Counted from the stretch's first letter, positions 10,892-25,629 are shown. The stretch: DNA of 64,000 nt from Plectrocnemia conspersa (GCA_009617715.1 VTFK01000068.1:496001-560000), one strand, 5' to 3'. A program made the numbers and translations. The notes: generated by a model not told the origin, from the sequence alone.

Positions 10892-11106
10892 AACCAAATT
10901 TTGACCAATAGGAAAGCGCAAAAAACAATTATCCCTTCTCAGAAGTCAAAAATCCACGTCAAAAGCAATAAAATCGTGCCGTCGCCGTCGCAGTGGGAAC
11001 GCTCGACCGAGCGTTCCCCATCGATTTTATTGCTTTTGACGTGAATTTTTGCCTTCTGAGAAGTGATAATTGTTTTTGCGCTCTCCTATTGACCAAAATT
11101 CGGTTT
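10892..11106. repeat. 215-bp imperfect palindrome (foldback element)
   Basis: The left arm (10892-11005) and right arm (11008-11106) are inverse copies. Both contain GTCAAAAGCAATAAAATCG, an AATTATC.CTTCTCAGAAG block, a GCGCAAAAA block and CCAATAGGA.AGCGC. The centre is GGGAACGCTCG-AC-CGAGCGTTCCC (10995-11018), a perfect stem with a 2-nt spacer. The left arm has an extra 18 bp (10977-10994, CCGTCGCCGTCGCAG) absent on the right. The arms match over about 95 bp with a few substitutions. This could be a foldback or MITE-type transposon, or a transcribed hairpin. A 64-codon open frame crossing it is only a by-product. Confidence 0.85.
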
Positions 11107-11109
11107 GAA

Positions 11110-11714
11110 AATACTTTAATCATCTCTATTATATTAGAAGTGCATAGTAACATCAGTAAGGATATCTGTCATATATAAAAACATAGTGTAATATCGAAAT
11201 GCAGAATCGATGTCTGTCTGTATATTTTCTTTTACTTATTTTCCCATAAGAGATGAATTGGCTTAGTTTGTATTTTGGACTTTACCTAATGAATGTTCTA
11301 AAACTTTAATTAGTTTTAGAACTTTCATTAAAAGTTTAAGCCGCAAATAGACGTTTCGCAACTGTCAAATTGAGTTTCATATTATATATAGTTAAGTTGA
11401 AAACATATAATTTTACTAGCCCCTGCTTGATAATTTAAATTTTCACTGGTAAAAATATATATCTACTAGTGAAAATGTCTTCCACTATGAATTTACTAAA
11501 ATGATATATTTAAAAAAATATTTTCGGGATAGATTCGAGATCGAATAACTACATGTAACTGAATGTTTTATTTATTTATTTTGCTGCATTAAATCCAGTT
11601 GTCAAATTACCGATAATACAATATATAAAAACATTAAATTTATATAATTCAGCTAGCGCTGTAGATTTTTCGTTATTTATTTGCTTCTTCCTTAGATTCG
11701 ATCTGAATTTTCAA
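11110..11714. other. intergenic, nothing recognised
   Basis: A+T-rich single-copy-looking sequence without open frames of note. No element ends seen. Confidence 0.55.
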
Positions 11715-11885
11715 AATGCATTATAACCGTGTAAACACAATCAACAACTACTAAATAGTAAAATACAAGACTGAAGTCTATAAATCAGTGACATATTTTA
11801 TTAATTATAAATTATTATTACAGTAATTAATTTAATTAAAATTATTTACTACAATATTTATCTGTGAAAATAGGAAAATCTATAA
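11715..11885 (-). mobile_element. SINE-A, decayed 3' part
   Basis: AATGCATTATAACCGTGTAAAC followed by AAGACTGAAGTCTATAAATCA and GTGACATAT matches the minus-strand 3' domain and body of the SINE family whose best copy is at 28208-28527. The tRNA-like head is not visible. Old and diverged. Confidence 0.55.
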
Positions 11886-11984
11886 AAAAATACCACTATT
11901 TTATTTTTATTTTTTTATTACAAATCTGATCGTTATTACTGCTTTCATTTTACTATATTAAGAGAATCCTCACTGTTACGGGGC

Positions 11985-12410
11985 GATCAGGGTTAAGTCT
12001 TATTTAGTTGCTCTTCAAATGGCTAAAACGAAAAAATCTGTTTAATATTTTGTGAGGATCTTAGATATCATACCATAAATTTGGGGTCCCCAAGTCACTT
12101 AAAACTAGATGCTATACCACAATTTAAAAGGGAATTATTGACATTGAAAAGCAAGTTGTAAAAGGGATTAAGAAATCGAATTGTTTTGCTATTTAACTTG
12201 ATAAATCAACTGACCAAATTAACTATGCTATCATACTTTGCTTCGTGATGAATATAGTAAAGAGGAAGATTTAAGGGAAAAACTTATTTTTTGCATTAAT
12301 TTATGCATTGATTGACGGATTGTCGACACCGCCCTTTACCGCAACTTCAAAAAGTGCTTTATTAAAAAGACGCTACGCTAAAATGCAGTTATCTGAATCT
12401 AGCAAAGAGC
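11985..12410 (+). pseudogene. hAT transposase fragment (ZBED5/SCAND3-like)
   Basis: The plus strand reads SYLVALQMAKTKKS at about 12000-12045, then, after degraded sequence, DIEKQVVKGIKKSNCFAI, a stop, LDKSTDQINYAIILCFV, and in another frame REKLIFCI. This order matches hAT transposases of the ZBED5/SCAND3/EPM2AIP1 kind, where (S)Y.VA..IAK.KKPHTI is followed by LDESTD.SN.AQL..FVRY and FLFC. At least two frameshifts and several stops are present. The dimerisation tail is missing. The hAT-like end at 10525 lies upstream in the right orientation, but the DNA between them is interrupted by the foldback palindrome and a SINE, so linkage is unproven. Confidence 0.75.
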
Positions 12411-15391
12411 ACTAAGATACAAATTATAATATATAATACTCCCTAAATATGTACTCTCAAATACGATATAAATTTAAAAAATATTATTAAGAAATAATTT
12501 AACTGATAATATTATCTCAAATAGTTAATATTGAAATGACGGTATTTTAATTGAATTATCATTGGCATTTATTTTTGCTTTTAGACTAACTGTTAATTTA
12601 TAATTTGTACATTATATTATACGTTGGTATTTCAAGGCATAAGATGCAACTATTTAATAATATCTCAGTTACTAATGAGCCCCCAGTGTCAATTAATTTA
12701 ATTAATGAAATTATGCAGCACAATTAAAAAACATATTTTTTTTTAATTAATTACATTTATAATATAAAATAATAGTTATTCGATTGAATTACAATATTAT
12801 AATATAAATAATAGTTATTCGATTGAATTAATTTTCAATAAAATATAATTAGATGCAATAAATTTGCATTACATATTTTTACAAGAACATCTTTCTATTC
12901 ATCAACATATAATATTGCGTAAAAATGTTTTAATATCATTATAAATTTACAAATATTTTAATTTCAAGTCGTATCCATAACAAAAAAAAAAGGAAATGCA
13001 CGCGTCCTGGATATTAAAAATCCAATTTTTCGCGTAACAAGATCCGATCGCCTAAGGGCAAAGGACATATGCTATATTGTAATACGAAGAGAATATCTTC
13101 ATCGCCAGTTCCAATATTCACAATGTAACATACGAATATATACATACATATGTATGTACATAAATTTTATCTCATTAAATTCCAACAAACTGACATACAA
13201 TACTACAAGCCAACCAACCGACTTTACTATAAGGCACAAACGTTTGTTTTTATGTATTCACATAATACTATATTCAACAAAGGCATACATTAATAGCAGT
13301 TATATGGTCCATTGGAATGTAAAATAAAATTATGGCTAATGATTAACAATAGTTTATGTTATTGTTGTACTTGTTAATAACTTATATACAACTTTTCATC
13401 AGCTTTCAAATTAATTAATACTTTAGTAATTGAGTTTTATCTTATGAATAATATTTTTTTGTTGTGTAAACTGTGTTTAAAAATTTGCATTTGATTGCAT
13501 GCTTGTGTCGTAATTAATATGATTTATTAATTTAATCAAACTATTATATTTCGACCTTCGAGCACGAAACTAGTGTCATTGGATCGAATATGGTAAGCGG
13601 AAATTAGCTTGAAATTAATAATTAATATTTTTTATTAAGCACGCTTAATGTTTTTGAAAGATTTATTACAATTTCATGTACTAGCTTTGAGTTATTATAT
13701 AATATAAATCTTAATAAGTGCTCTATATATATATAATACATTATAGAAGTACAGTCTAATAATCTACAATAAACAACATTGTTTATTAAATGTGCTTCTC
13801 AATCAAATTTATATAAACATTGCTCCTATGCGAATTTTTATAACACAGCTTATTTATTTTAAAGATATATTTAATATATATTATTATTATCCCTAACCAC
13901 ATTCCAAAACACACCCTCGTTTTTCGCTAAGAGATGCATGAATAGAATACGCAAAAAATGATAAATATCAGCGTACAGTTCATGCATGGTATTATTTGTA
14001 TTTTGGGCTTGCGCCTCACCACAAAGGCGTATTGTGAATCCACCTATAATCCCCGTTGTAAACATCGCTACCCCTAAACATTTCTGCGAAACTCCCCTTC
14101 CGACACAATCCGCTCTTGACAGACATCCGGAAAACGAGAACACCGCATCCAGATATGATATGATGGCATTAAAAATAATGACAATATATCCCATTCGTAC
14201 ACATCCAAGGTAGATAAGTAACGAGGAGCGGTCGTTGGATATTTCGAAACCGTCGAGGAGAGCCTTTGGCGCAAAAGAAGTCGAGGGCTTGTGCTTTGCT
14301 TGCACAATGCGTCATTGTTCTGCCGACATCACTCTAAATCTTGAGTGCCCGAATGTATGTAAGTACAGTACGTATTGCATCGCTCCAGCTCGAGTGCCAC
14401 AAACGTATTAAAAGCGGCACAATGGCCTCTTATAGTACCTACACAAATGCTGTGTCGAAATTCTGGCACGAAGATTAGGCAGGTCTCACGAATTTGCGTG
14501 CTATGAGTGGAAAAACCAGTGTCAAATTATCACCCTTGAGTATTTTTTTACTGAATCATTTTGTCTTAAATACTTTTTTTAGCTAGAGTTCAACAACGTT
14601 GAACAACAGATTTCAATCTCGTTTTAAAATATATAACATAAAAATAAGTGACTTATTGTTGATCAAAACTTATGTTTTGTTTTACTTTTGCTTTCACTGC
14701 ATTAATACATATGATATAAAAATCTTACATTCTGAAAATATTCATGAAAAAAATCACAGAAGAATGGTTGCCAACTTTTCGGATTTAAGCTCAAAACACT
14801 ACCAAAATTTTTTCATACAAATAACATTCTAAAGATAAAATTGTACTCGTTTTTACATTACAAGCTATTCAAAAAAATGTATATACAAAAATATATATAA
14901 TACCACGATTTCAATAAGATAATCACAGAATTATTCAATAATAAAAATGCAAAAAAAAAACAGTTTCAATTTTATATTGTGTCATTGATATAATTTTTTG
15001 AAACAATATGTTATTATTGTTTTTTATTGATATTTGTGAAAAAATCACGTTCAGTTCTAAGTCCTCTTATCCGTGTCTGCGTCCAAAGAATCCAATCGTT
15101 TGCAAAGCGGATTGAACTCTGGATTCTGGGCGTCGAGCTAGATCAGAATTGACGTGAAGAGGGAAGCAACTGTTTTTTGATCTCGTCAGTCAATAATCGG
15201 CGGCACCTCTAGCTTAAGATTAACTTCATTATTTTCAAGATTCTCTTATTAAAAAAAAGTTTACGGCAATAAACAATGAACTATATATAAAGGCTTGGCC
15301 ATAATAATGGAGTATCGCAATAAATGTACTATATCTTTAAAAATCGTGGAAATATAAATAAAAAAATAATTAAGGTTGTTTAGAATTTTTA
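12411..15391. other. intergenic, no gene seen
   Basis: Very A+T-rich to about 13.8 kb, with a perfect 18-bp palindrome TACATACATATGTATGTA at 13141-13158. 13870-14510 is G+C-richer and has a 144-codon minus-strand open frame (13871-14305) that shows no domain and overlaps open frames on both strands. I do not call it a gene. 15050-15220 is another G+C-richer patch. Confidence 0.5.
12757..12830. repeat. 34-35 bp unit repeated twice, period 40
   Basis: TTATAATATAAA(A)TAATAG followed by TTATTCGATTGAATTA occurs at 12757-12791 and 12797-12830, nearly identical. Local tandem duplication. Confidence 0.85.
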
Positions 15392-15413
15392 TTATTTAAT
15401 AGGCCCACTCTTA

Positions 15414-16370
15414 TGCCTGCACTACACTCTCTGGAAGTTGGCTAAGGTTGGCCAAGGCCGGAGAAATAGTGGGTTACTTCGGTCGAGTTCGGTTGGCCAA
15501 GGCCGGAGAAATAGTGGGTTACTTCGGTCGAACATTGTCGGAGATACTTTTCGCGTCAAAGTTAAGTGAGACGTATTAAGAGTGACAGAGATAATGATAT
15601 GGTGTTTCGCAAACTGAGATAGAACGAGTAACTCGGTTCAATTTCAGTATGCGCGTAGGCGTCCTATGGTTAACACGCACGTTGAACGCTGCATCGTGGT
15701 CACATGGTCAAGTTATAATACCACATACTTATCGGGGACTTTAACAGACTCTTACTGACATCTTTGGATATTTTAGGGCACCAAAAGGGATTAATTATAT
15801 TTTTGATAGTATATTCTTTTAACAGATATCGTTATTATATTTTTTTCATATAAAATTAAATTATTAAAAAATAATTAGTGATACTTGATTTTGTTAAAAA
15901 AAATCATTTCGAATATTATTATGTATTTTCCTAGATCGGTTTATATAAATGTCACACCATAACGAATTCTTAATTAGAATCGATGGTGCCAAATTCTGGG
16001 ATAGTCACAGATGTGGTGTTCGTTTTCTGAAGTAGCAGTTTTATGCCTTATGGCATTTTGCAAAAGCCGACAAAGATTTTGCGTAAATTGAATATTTACG
16101 ACCGAAAAGTTTTCACTGATATTGTATTGGTGAGTGCCCATTTTATAATTGTCAGTAGCGTAATTTTAATAATATGACAATTTAAAAATTGCGATTATTT
16201 GGCACATTTTTCGATCGCGCGATAATATGCCAGCTGTACGTGACAGAAGCCGCAGTCCGGACGGCATATGATATTTGCGACAGTGTGGTCGCTTACTCGA
16301 AGTCGTAGGTCTCGGCCGACTTTAGTTTTAACTTCGGTTCGGACAACTTCCAGAGAGTGTAGTGCAGGCA
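15414..16370. mobile_element. 957-bp non-autonomous DNA transposon, TTA target duplication
   Basis: Both ends carry a perfect 27-bp inverted repeat, 15414-15440 (TGCCTGCACTACACTCTCTG then GAAGTTG) and 16344-16370, flanked by TTA at 15411-15413 and 16371-16373. A 3-bp TTA/TAA duplication is characteristic of PIF/Harbinger elements, though a few other superfamilies also make 3-bp duplications. The end sequence itself does not let me name the group. The inside has no open frame longer than about 60 codons and no transposase motif. It contains a tandem duplication next to the left end and G+C-rich segments near both ends. The target is the last codons of a Tc1 transposase relic, so the insertion is younger than that Tc1 copy. 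Confidence 0.9.
15446..15531. repeat. 41-bp subterminal unit repeated twice, period 45
   Basis: GGTTGGCCAAGGCCGGAGAA followed by ATAGTGGGTTACTTCGGTCGA at 15446-15486 is repeated identically at 15491-15531, just inside the left end of the 957-bp element. Subterminal repeats are often transposase-binding sites; here that is inference. The right end shows only loose inverse similarity. Confidence 0.9.
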
Positions 16371-16539
16371 TTAGCTTTAATTACAGCTGCAACCCTTTTT
16401 GGCATAATGTTAACTAATGACTTGCAGGTGGATGGAGACAATTTTCCCAATTCCATCTTCAATATTTCTCGCAGATCAATTAAGTTAAGAAAATTAAAAA
16501 ATATAATTATAATAATAAATACAGTTACATCCATATCGT

Positions 16540-19600
<3,061 letters not shown>

Positions 19601-19601
19601 C

Positions 19602-19675
19602 GTTGCAATATGACAGGCGTTAACCCAATGCGCTACAATAAGGTAAACACAACATGAACATTGTTAATTTTATAT
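19602..19675 (-). mobile_element. SINE-A, 3' end only
   Basis: GTTGCAATATGACAGGCGTT followed by AACCCAATGCGCTACAA and GGTAAAC is the inverse of the SINE-A 3' stem-loop domain (compare 46219-46270). The body and head are absent or too diverged. Confidence 0.7.
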
Positions 19676-21224
19676 TATGAACTATGGATGTTCAACTCTT
19701 CCACCGCGGATGGCTTCTATAGGTGTCATCAAAAAAATCGCCAGTTCTCATTGGGCAGCTAAAGTTGCTATAAACCTGTGAGCCTATTAATATAGTAATG
19801 TAGTATTACTTAAGGCTGTAAATCACTTAAATTTATTAAACCATATTATTTTTAAAAATATGTGCATCCTACATATTAACAAATTTCAAAATGGCGCGTA
19901 AAAATATCAGCGGCGGTGAAAGGGTTAAAGACAAAACGTCAAATTATGTACTATGAATCTAAAGGTCCAAATTCTAAACATAGCCACGTTTATAAATTTA
20001 AATTAAATTAAAAAATATTTTTTAATATTTTGTATATATAATATATGATTGCAAAAAATACATGAGCCTATAATTTACGTTAATTGGAGGTCTCACTGTG
20101 GAGAATGCCACCAAAATAGACTAGTCTTTGCTGATGGATAGTTAGTCAAAAATGAGCTTCATTATAGCCTGGGATAAAGACCTTTTATGCGCTCTCTTAA
20201 GGTTAGTGATCCAAAATCAAATGTCAATGACTGTCAAAAAACGTTATCTTTAACGTTTGGCGAAAAAATTGAATATCTTTTTGAAAGCACTTTAGATGTG
20301 ATAAGCCAAAGAAACTATTTTTTTAAAAACGTCTTATCACACTTTGTTATCTGTTTAGAACAACGGTGTAAATAATTTAAACACCTTTATTATTTAGAGT
20401 TAATTGTATTAATTGTTTCGAAAAAACGAAAAGTCTTGTAAGCAAATAATTGCGTTACTAATAAGAAATATTTTACGAATCCCCTAATAGTACATTCATC
20501 CCGAGACATTTATCACTCATTGGTACCATTGATAAACTACTCTTTGTTTGGAAAGGATGCATGCTTGACAATATGTCATACGCATAATACTCTTGTTCTT
20601 TTACCCATTGGTTATCGATCGCTGGAGTGAGTAAAAGTCTAGAAAAAACATTGCTCTAAATTCTAAACGAATGTTTATCAACGTGGGGCGTTATTAATAT
20701 TTGCTACATTTTTTTTTTATTGTTAAAAAGGCGCAAATTGATATTTTTAGACGCAAATAAGCATTATTTTTTTGAGATTTCGGTAAATAAAAAATTATGA
20801 TTAGGGATAAATGGATTTTCGAGGCGTTGAAATAATGGTTCACTTATAAAATAATAATTAAATAGAAATTAAATAGAAATTAAAAAATAAGAACTGCTTG
20901 AAAAGCCCTAATTAAAGCTATTTTATGCACTTCTTATGTTGCAAAAAATTTTAAGAAATATTATTATTATTTAGCAATCTCTTTTAACACTTTATGTGCC
21001 AAAGTACTTTGCCGTATTAAACGACCGTAATGCCAGCTATTGTTATTAAAAATTACAAAGGCACAAGTTACTTATTAATTTAACATTTTAATTTTCGCAT
21101 TTTATGAATGTTATAGAGTGGTTATAATTTTCAACATTTCTCCATAGATAGCTCTATATACCTAAAGTCTTATAATATCATTTCAAAGCATAAATACAAT
21201 TTTTTGCGAGAGCTTCTTAGGAAA
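19676..21224. other. intergenic, nothing recognised
   Basis: A+T-rich. A 62-codon open frame at 20187-20375 has no recognisable domain. TTAACACTTTATGTGCC at about 20986 resembles the TTAACCCTTT ends noted elsewhere. No pair was found. Confidence 0.5.
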
Positions 21225-21450
21225 CTCATGGCAACACGACAGAGCTTCAGATGGCGTATGAAGCGACAAATTTTATGGATGTGTCCAAGAAGCGATGCAA
21301 TTAGCTCGTAAACATCCTCATCTGCGATTCGCCAAAGCTGTCTTGGACTAGCATTATGGACACTTAGTCACAAAGGAGAAACGCATCGAGAGACTCGGTG
21401 AATGACGCATCATGCGAGATGAGCAGAGACAAGCCAGAATACTGCAAATT
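21225..21450 (+). pseudogene. unidentified decayed coding-like stretch
   Basis: From about 21293 one plus-strand frame gives MQLARKHPHLRFAKAVLD, a stop, HYGHLVTKEKRIERLGE, a stop, then RIMRDEQRQARILQIL. Another frame just before it gives ELQMAYEATNFMDVSK. The residue use (charged, few low-complexity runs) and base composition differ from the A+T-rich surroundings and look like a coding sequence hit by one frameshift and two stops. I cannot name the protein. It could be a retropseudogene of a host gene or a transposon fragment. No poly-A tail or target duplication is evident. Confidence 0.4.
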
Positions 21451-23134
21451 TTAGAAAATGTTTTTTTATGTTTAATGCACAATTCTTTCGAATCATTTAC
21501 TTTTTCAATTTATTTTGTATAGAAGTGTAACTGAACTTTTATTAAATAGTAGTTACTTTAACATTGACATTGAACGCTTTTTATAAATAATTATCAAAAC
21601 TGCCCAACCTGCTATGAATGATGACGCTTTGTACTGACGTAATCATTTTTAGTTATATAGCGTTTACCTGCGATAACTACGTTTTCTCTCGTTAAATTAT
21701 ATTTTATTTCATTTAGGTACATTACACCGTTATCCACACAGCACACCCAAAATGTGGACCTTACAATATTTACATACGCATATCGTTACGGACCCGCCCG
21801 CGAGCCTCTTGAGCACTCTTGTGCTCTCCACTCTTTTTCGCTCCCCACTCGGCGCACTTACGGCCGACCTGTGTGGTGCTCGTGCAAACCCTCTTCTTGA
21901 GCCCAAAGTCGGATCAGCGATTCTTGCTGATTTTTTGTGTGTTTTTGCCTCCATTTCGCTCCCACAATGCCCTCTCAGTGGAGGAGGGCTTTAGGCGAAA
22001 GCGATCTTATAAATATGACGAAAATTATTTTTAATTGTTCACAATTAAATAATTAAAAAATATTTAAGTTTGTCACTTATATTATAATTTATTTTATTGT
22101 AATTAAAAAAAAAAGCAATGCTTTAAAGAAATATGTGTACATATTATTAATTTCATGTCACATCTAACACAATGAAGATTAATCGCCGCGCACGTCTCCA
22201 TGTAATATACATTACTTTATATATTGTAAAAGGAAGAAGAGCTTAAAATGCGCCATGAATACGAAAATTGGATCGAAATATTCTCAAAAACGACCCCACC
22301 AAAGATGAGTGAAAGAGATTAAACGCGTTCTGGTACTTCAGTTTTTGAGCATTGAAGATGTGACGATGCCTCTTGTTCATCAGCCATTATGCCTCGTAAT
22401 ACTCCTTTATGTCGTGAATATACGGCTTTAAGAGAATACCACGTAATGAGGTAAAGAATATGGAAATATTCAGATTTTTTGCGTATAACATAATACATAC
22501 ATAATAATAAAACGCGTATGTGTTCGTCTATCGAAAGAGCGTCCTTCCTTCGACGTCCTTTGACGAAAAATGAATAGAATGTAATTGGAAGGTCGCCGAA
22601 AGGGACCCCTCACCTCGCCTCGGGTTATATATGAAGCGAGATATTCGAGAATTATTAGAGATATACATAGGTATAAAAAAAAAAAACATATTTTTATCAC
22701 ATCTATGTATTAGTCTCATACGAAAAAGACAATAATAAAAACAATTCATTTGAATATTCTATGAATGAGTCTTATATTATGAAACCATATTCATTCCCTA
22801 TTTATCAATGTATGGGTTTTATGTCGTAAGATACTTTTAATGGATATGGAAGATGATTAGATAATATTTATAAAATGAGAATTTATAATTAAAATTCATT
22901 TCAAGTACTTTCAAATAGTACATTAATCCAGATGAATTATGTTTCGTCATTCTTAGTAGTAGAAGACTCAAATTAAATATTTACAAAATTAAACTTTGAT
23001 TGAAAATAAAAAATATATATCTCAGCTGTATTCTTAAATAATATATAACCCAGGCTTTTTTCAAAATGTAGCACTCTGGACTACTCTACAAAATTAAAAG
23101 ATCTTCTGAATAATACAATACTAATTGAAAGATT
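21451..23134. other. intergenic, no gene seen
   Basis: A G+C-richer island at 21780-22010 has overlapping open frames (80 codons or fewer) on both strands without domains. 22170-22640 is of mixed composition with nothing recognised. Confidence 0.5.
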
Positions 23135-23470
23135 TTTTAAAGTGTCTCAGGGCAGCATTTTTGGAACGAAATTGTATTTATTATACATGATAGATCTTCC
23201 TCAGACAAACTCAACAAGAATTGCTACTTTTAAGTCTAAGCTTAGCTCGCTAAATGGCAAATCAGAGCTAATGAAACTAAATCAATCCATGTTACATTTA
23301 CGCTAAGCATAGATACTTGTTCTCAGATATCCCTTATCGCTAAATGAATACCAAAAGGCAACTTTGCCACATCTTGCGATTTATCTCGACAGAAGACTGG
23401 AACTAAATGAAACATCAAAATCGCAGGCTGTACTGGCTCACAGTAGCAAATTCAGGCTTAATCCATTAAT
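23135..23470 (+). pseudogene. Jockey-type reverse transcriptase fragment
   Basis: The plus strand reads QGSIFGTKLYLLYMIDLPQT then NSTRIATF, corresponding to the QGSVLGP.LYLLYTADLP..N.T.IATF segment of Jockey-clade enzymes. The following residues, where ADDTA should stand, are lost. After a frame change come a short PLSLNEYQ-like piece and AIYLDRRLELNE, equivalent to YLGIHLDRRLTW, and AVLAHSSKFRL. Order and spacing match a reverse transcriptase from the catalytic box to the start of the thumb. The catalytic aspartates are missing, so it is dead. It resembles the copy at 1.8-3.25 kb more than the YSDD family. Confidence 0.8.
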
Positions 23471-25383
23471 GATAAATATTGTTTAGTCTGAAATTTATTG
23501 AATATTTACAGTTTTTTTATTGGCAAATAAAAAGTATATATAATAGTTAGCACTATATTTTCTAAGCAGTTAAGCACAAGCCGTTTTTATATACACGTGT
23601 ATTTGTAGCACATACAATACGAGTTCAGGAAACAGTCATAAAAAAATCCGTTTATTTTTTTGGCAAATGTATATATGTATGTATCCGTACATTTTTTTTT
23701 CATTCGACATTCGCAAAAAATTTAATATTCAATCCCATCCACAATCAAACGAAATTCTCGGCTACGTCTTAAATGTGTATTTCGAAAATGCCTTTAAAAA
23801 AATAATATTATCGATTGTTTGGGAAAAAACGTGCAAGTCAGCTTTTCCAACAAAGCATTCCTCTTTACGTTCCCGAAGCGTCTCTCGAATTTTGATTTTA
23901 TACATTTTTTCGACAGTACGTATAATGTCACAGATATTATGTATATACATACATACATATTCATATTTATATTAAATTCTTCTCAATATGAGAAAAACAT
24001 CAATATGTATAATAGATAGAACATATTTTCATATACTTTTATATTTAGGATGATCCATTAAAAGTGTATATTTTATTAGATTTATAAATAATTGATTTTC
24101 TCTTCATGTAAAAAAAAATATATTTTTATCAAAAATATAAATTATAATAATAAAGCTTTTAAAGACATAATTATCGGCTATACAATATTATATTTGCCAT
24201 AAAGATAAGATAAAAATTAAATAAAAACTTTATTGCGTATTTAAATAGCATTTTATAAATATTTTTAAAATTTCCTCATTTTTTATTTCTTTTACTTTGA
24301 AAATCTGCAAAAAAAATTATTATAATTTTAATACATACTACATATTTATATAATTTGAAGCTCATTTCTAATATAGTTTTTAGTGTAGTTAAAAAAAATT
24401 ATAGTATACTTGCCACATAAATAAGTAAAACTATTAATTCTCTATTTTAAATCAGCACATAATTATTTATATATATATAAATGGGTTATTCAATCTTTGT
24501 GATAATGAATATGTGCTGAAACATGTTTCAAAATTATTTTGCCAAAGAAAATGTTATTTAGTTCGTAGTCGCTATTTTTACAACATTTTAAATCACGTTC
24601 ACGTAACGTTAAACATGTTAATATATACTGAAAGTATCCAGTCGTCTCTCAAGCGAGTGGAACTCTTAACCAAAGTTGACGTGAAGAGAGAAGCGGCAGC
24701 TTTCTCTCTCTTTTTTATGAGTTTGTACAAGCTCAGTGAAAGCGAAGGTTAATGTTCTTGAGAATGTCATCGGAAGCGAGTCGTTGCTTTTGTTTTTTTA
24801 TACATAGCCAATATGAGGAGGTTTAGTGCTCACCTACTTTTCGCTGCGTTTGGAGTTGTTAAACTATGTGCGTTTTTTAACTTTATATTTTGAACCGTCA
24901 ATAAAATTTAAGTAAGTCGCGATGCAGCAACATTATAAAATAAATCTTTTTTTTATTATATAGATACATATATTCTATAACAAATTGTAAAAAATGAAAT
25001 TAGTATGTAATTTTACATATACATTATGTTATCTTATCTATTACCGTAATTTATAAATACGAAAATAATACTAAAAAAACAACAATAAAAGCTGTATTTT
25101 TATTGAATGTTACATAAAAATAGTCATAATAGAATTTTTTTAAAATGGAAATTTAATATTAAAAACACTTAATTTATATGTAGTGCTTTAAATAGAGATT
25201 TTTTTAACGAGCAGATTTTCAGCAACATATAATCGAACAGTCGCCCTCAAAACTATTTGTAATCGCCCTCGTTTTAGTATGATATACAGTGGAACATAAA
25301 CAGTTTACTAGCATAATTTATTCCGGAAACATGCTCGTATTTCAAAACACTCTGTTTTGTGTGTTTTTAAAGGATTGATTCCT
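23471..25383. other. intergenic, nothing recognised
   Basis: A+T-rich. Several TACATACA-type tracts lie near 23670 and 23940. A more complex patch at 24500-24890 holds a 79-codon open frame without a domain and a 19-bp segment (24676-24694) nearly identical to 15149-15167. Confidence 0.5.
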
Positions 25384-25387
25384 TTAA

Positions 25388-25625
25388 CCCTTTGAACGCG
25401 GAAATCGACTAAAGTCGCCCAGTTGATTTTTTTATCTCTTTACGCAAAAATCAATAAAAAAAATGCTTTTCAATAAAACAATTTTTTTGTGAATAAACAT
25501 AAAATATCATTTTAAATAAATAAAAAATAAAAAATTAGAACATTTAAACACACTATCAAGGTGAAATTTGCATTTTTCAAAAAAAAAACAATTAAATATT
25601 ATTTTTGATAAACGCGTCCAAAGGG
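25388..25625. mobile_element. 238-bp piggyBac-like MITE
   Basis: The ends are CCCTTTGAACGCG (25388-25400) and the inverse CGCGTCCAAAGGG (25613-25625), 12 of 13 matching. They are flanked by TTAA at 25384-25387 and 25626-25629. The TTAA target and CCC... ends are diagnostic of the piggyBac superfamily. A subterminal palindrome CGACTAAAGTCG lies at 25406-25417. There is no coding capacity, so it depends on a transposase from elsewhere. Confidence 0.88.
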
Positions 25626-25629
25626 TTAA

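Larger units (their letters stand above)
15392..16500 (-). pseudogene. Tc1-type transposase C-terminus, split by a 957-bp insertion
   Basis: The minus-strand frame from about 16490 gives LIDLREILKMELGKLS, TCKSLVNIMPKRVAAVIKA, then breaks at 16371. It continues in frame at 15413 with KSGPIK and a stop (15392-15394). This matches the Tc1 transposase tail, where L..LK.EW..I....C..L..SMP.R...VI.AKGG.TKY precedes the stop. The end of the DDE domain should lie further upstream but is not visible beyond 16534, so only about 45 codons survive. Because the frame reads through perfectly when the insertion and one TTA are removed, this relic reveals the exact pre-insertion site. No Tc1 terminal repeat was found. 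Confidence 0.85.

Noticed and set aside
13871..14305. 144-codon minus-strand open frame
   Set aside because: No recognisable domain, overlapped by open frames on both strands, and located in a G+C-richer patch where long frames arise by chance.
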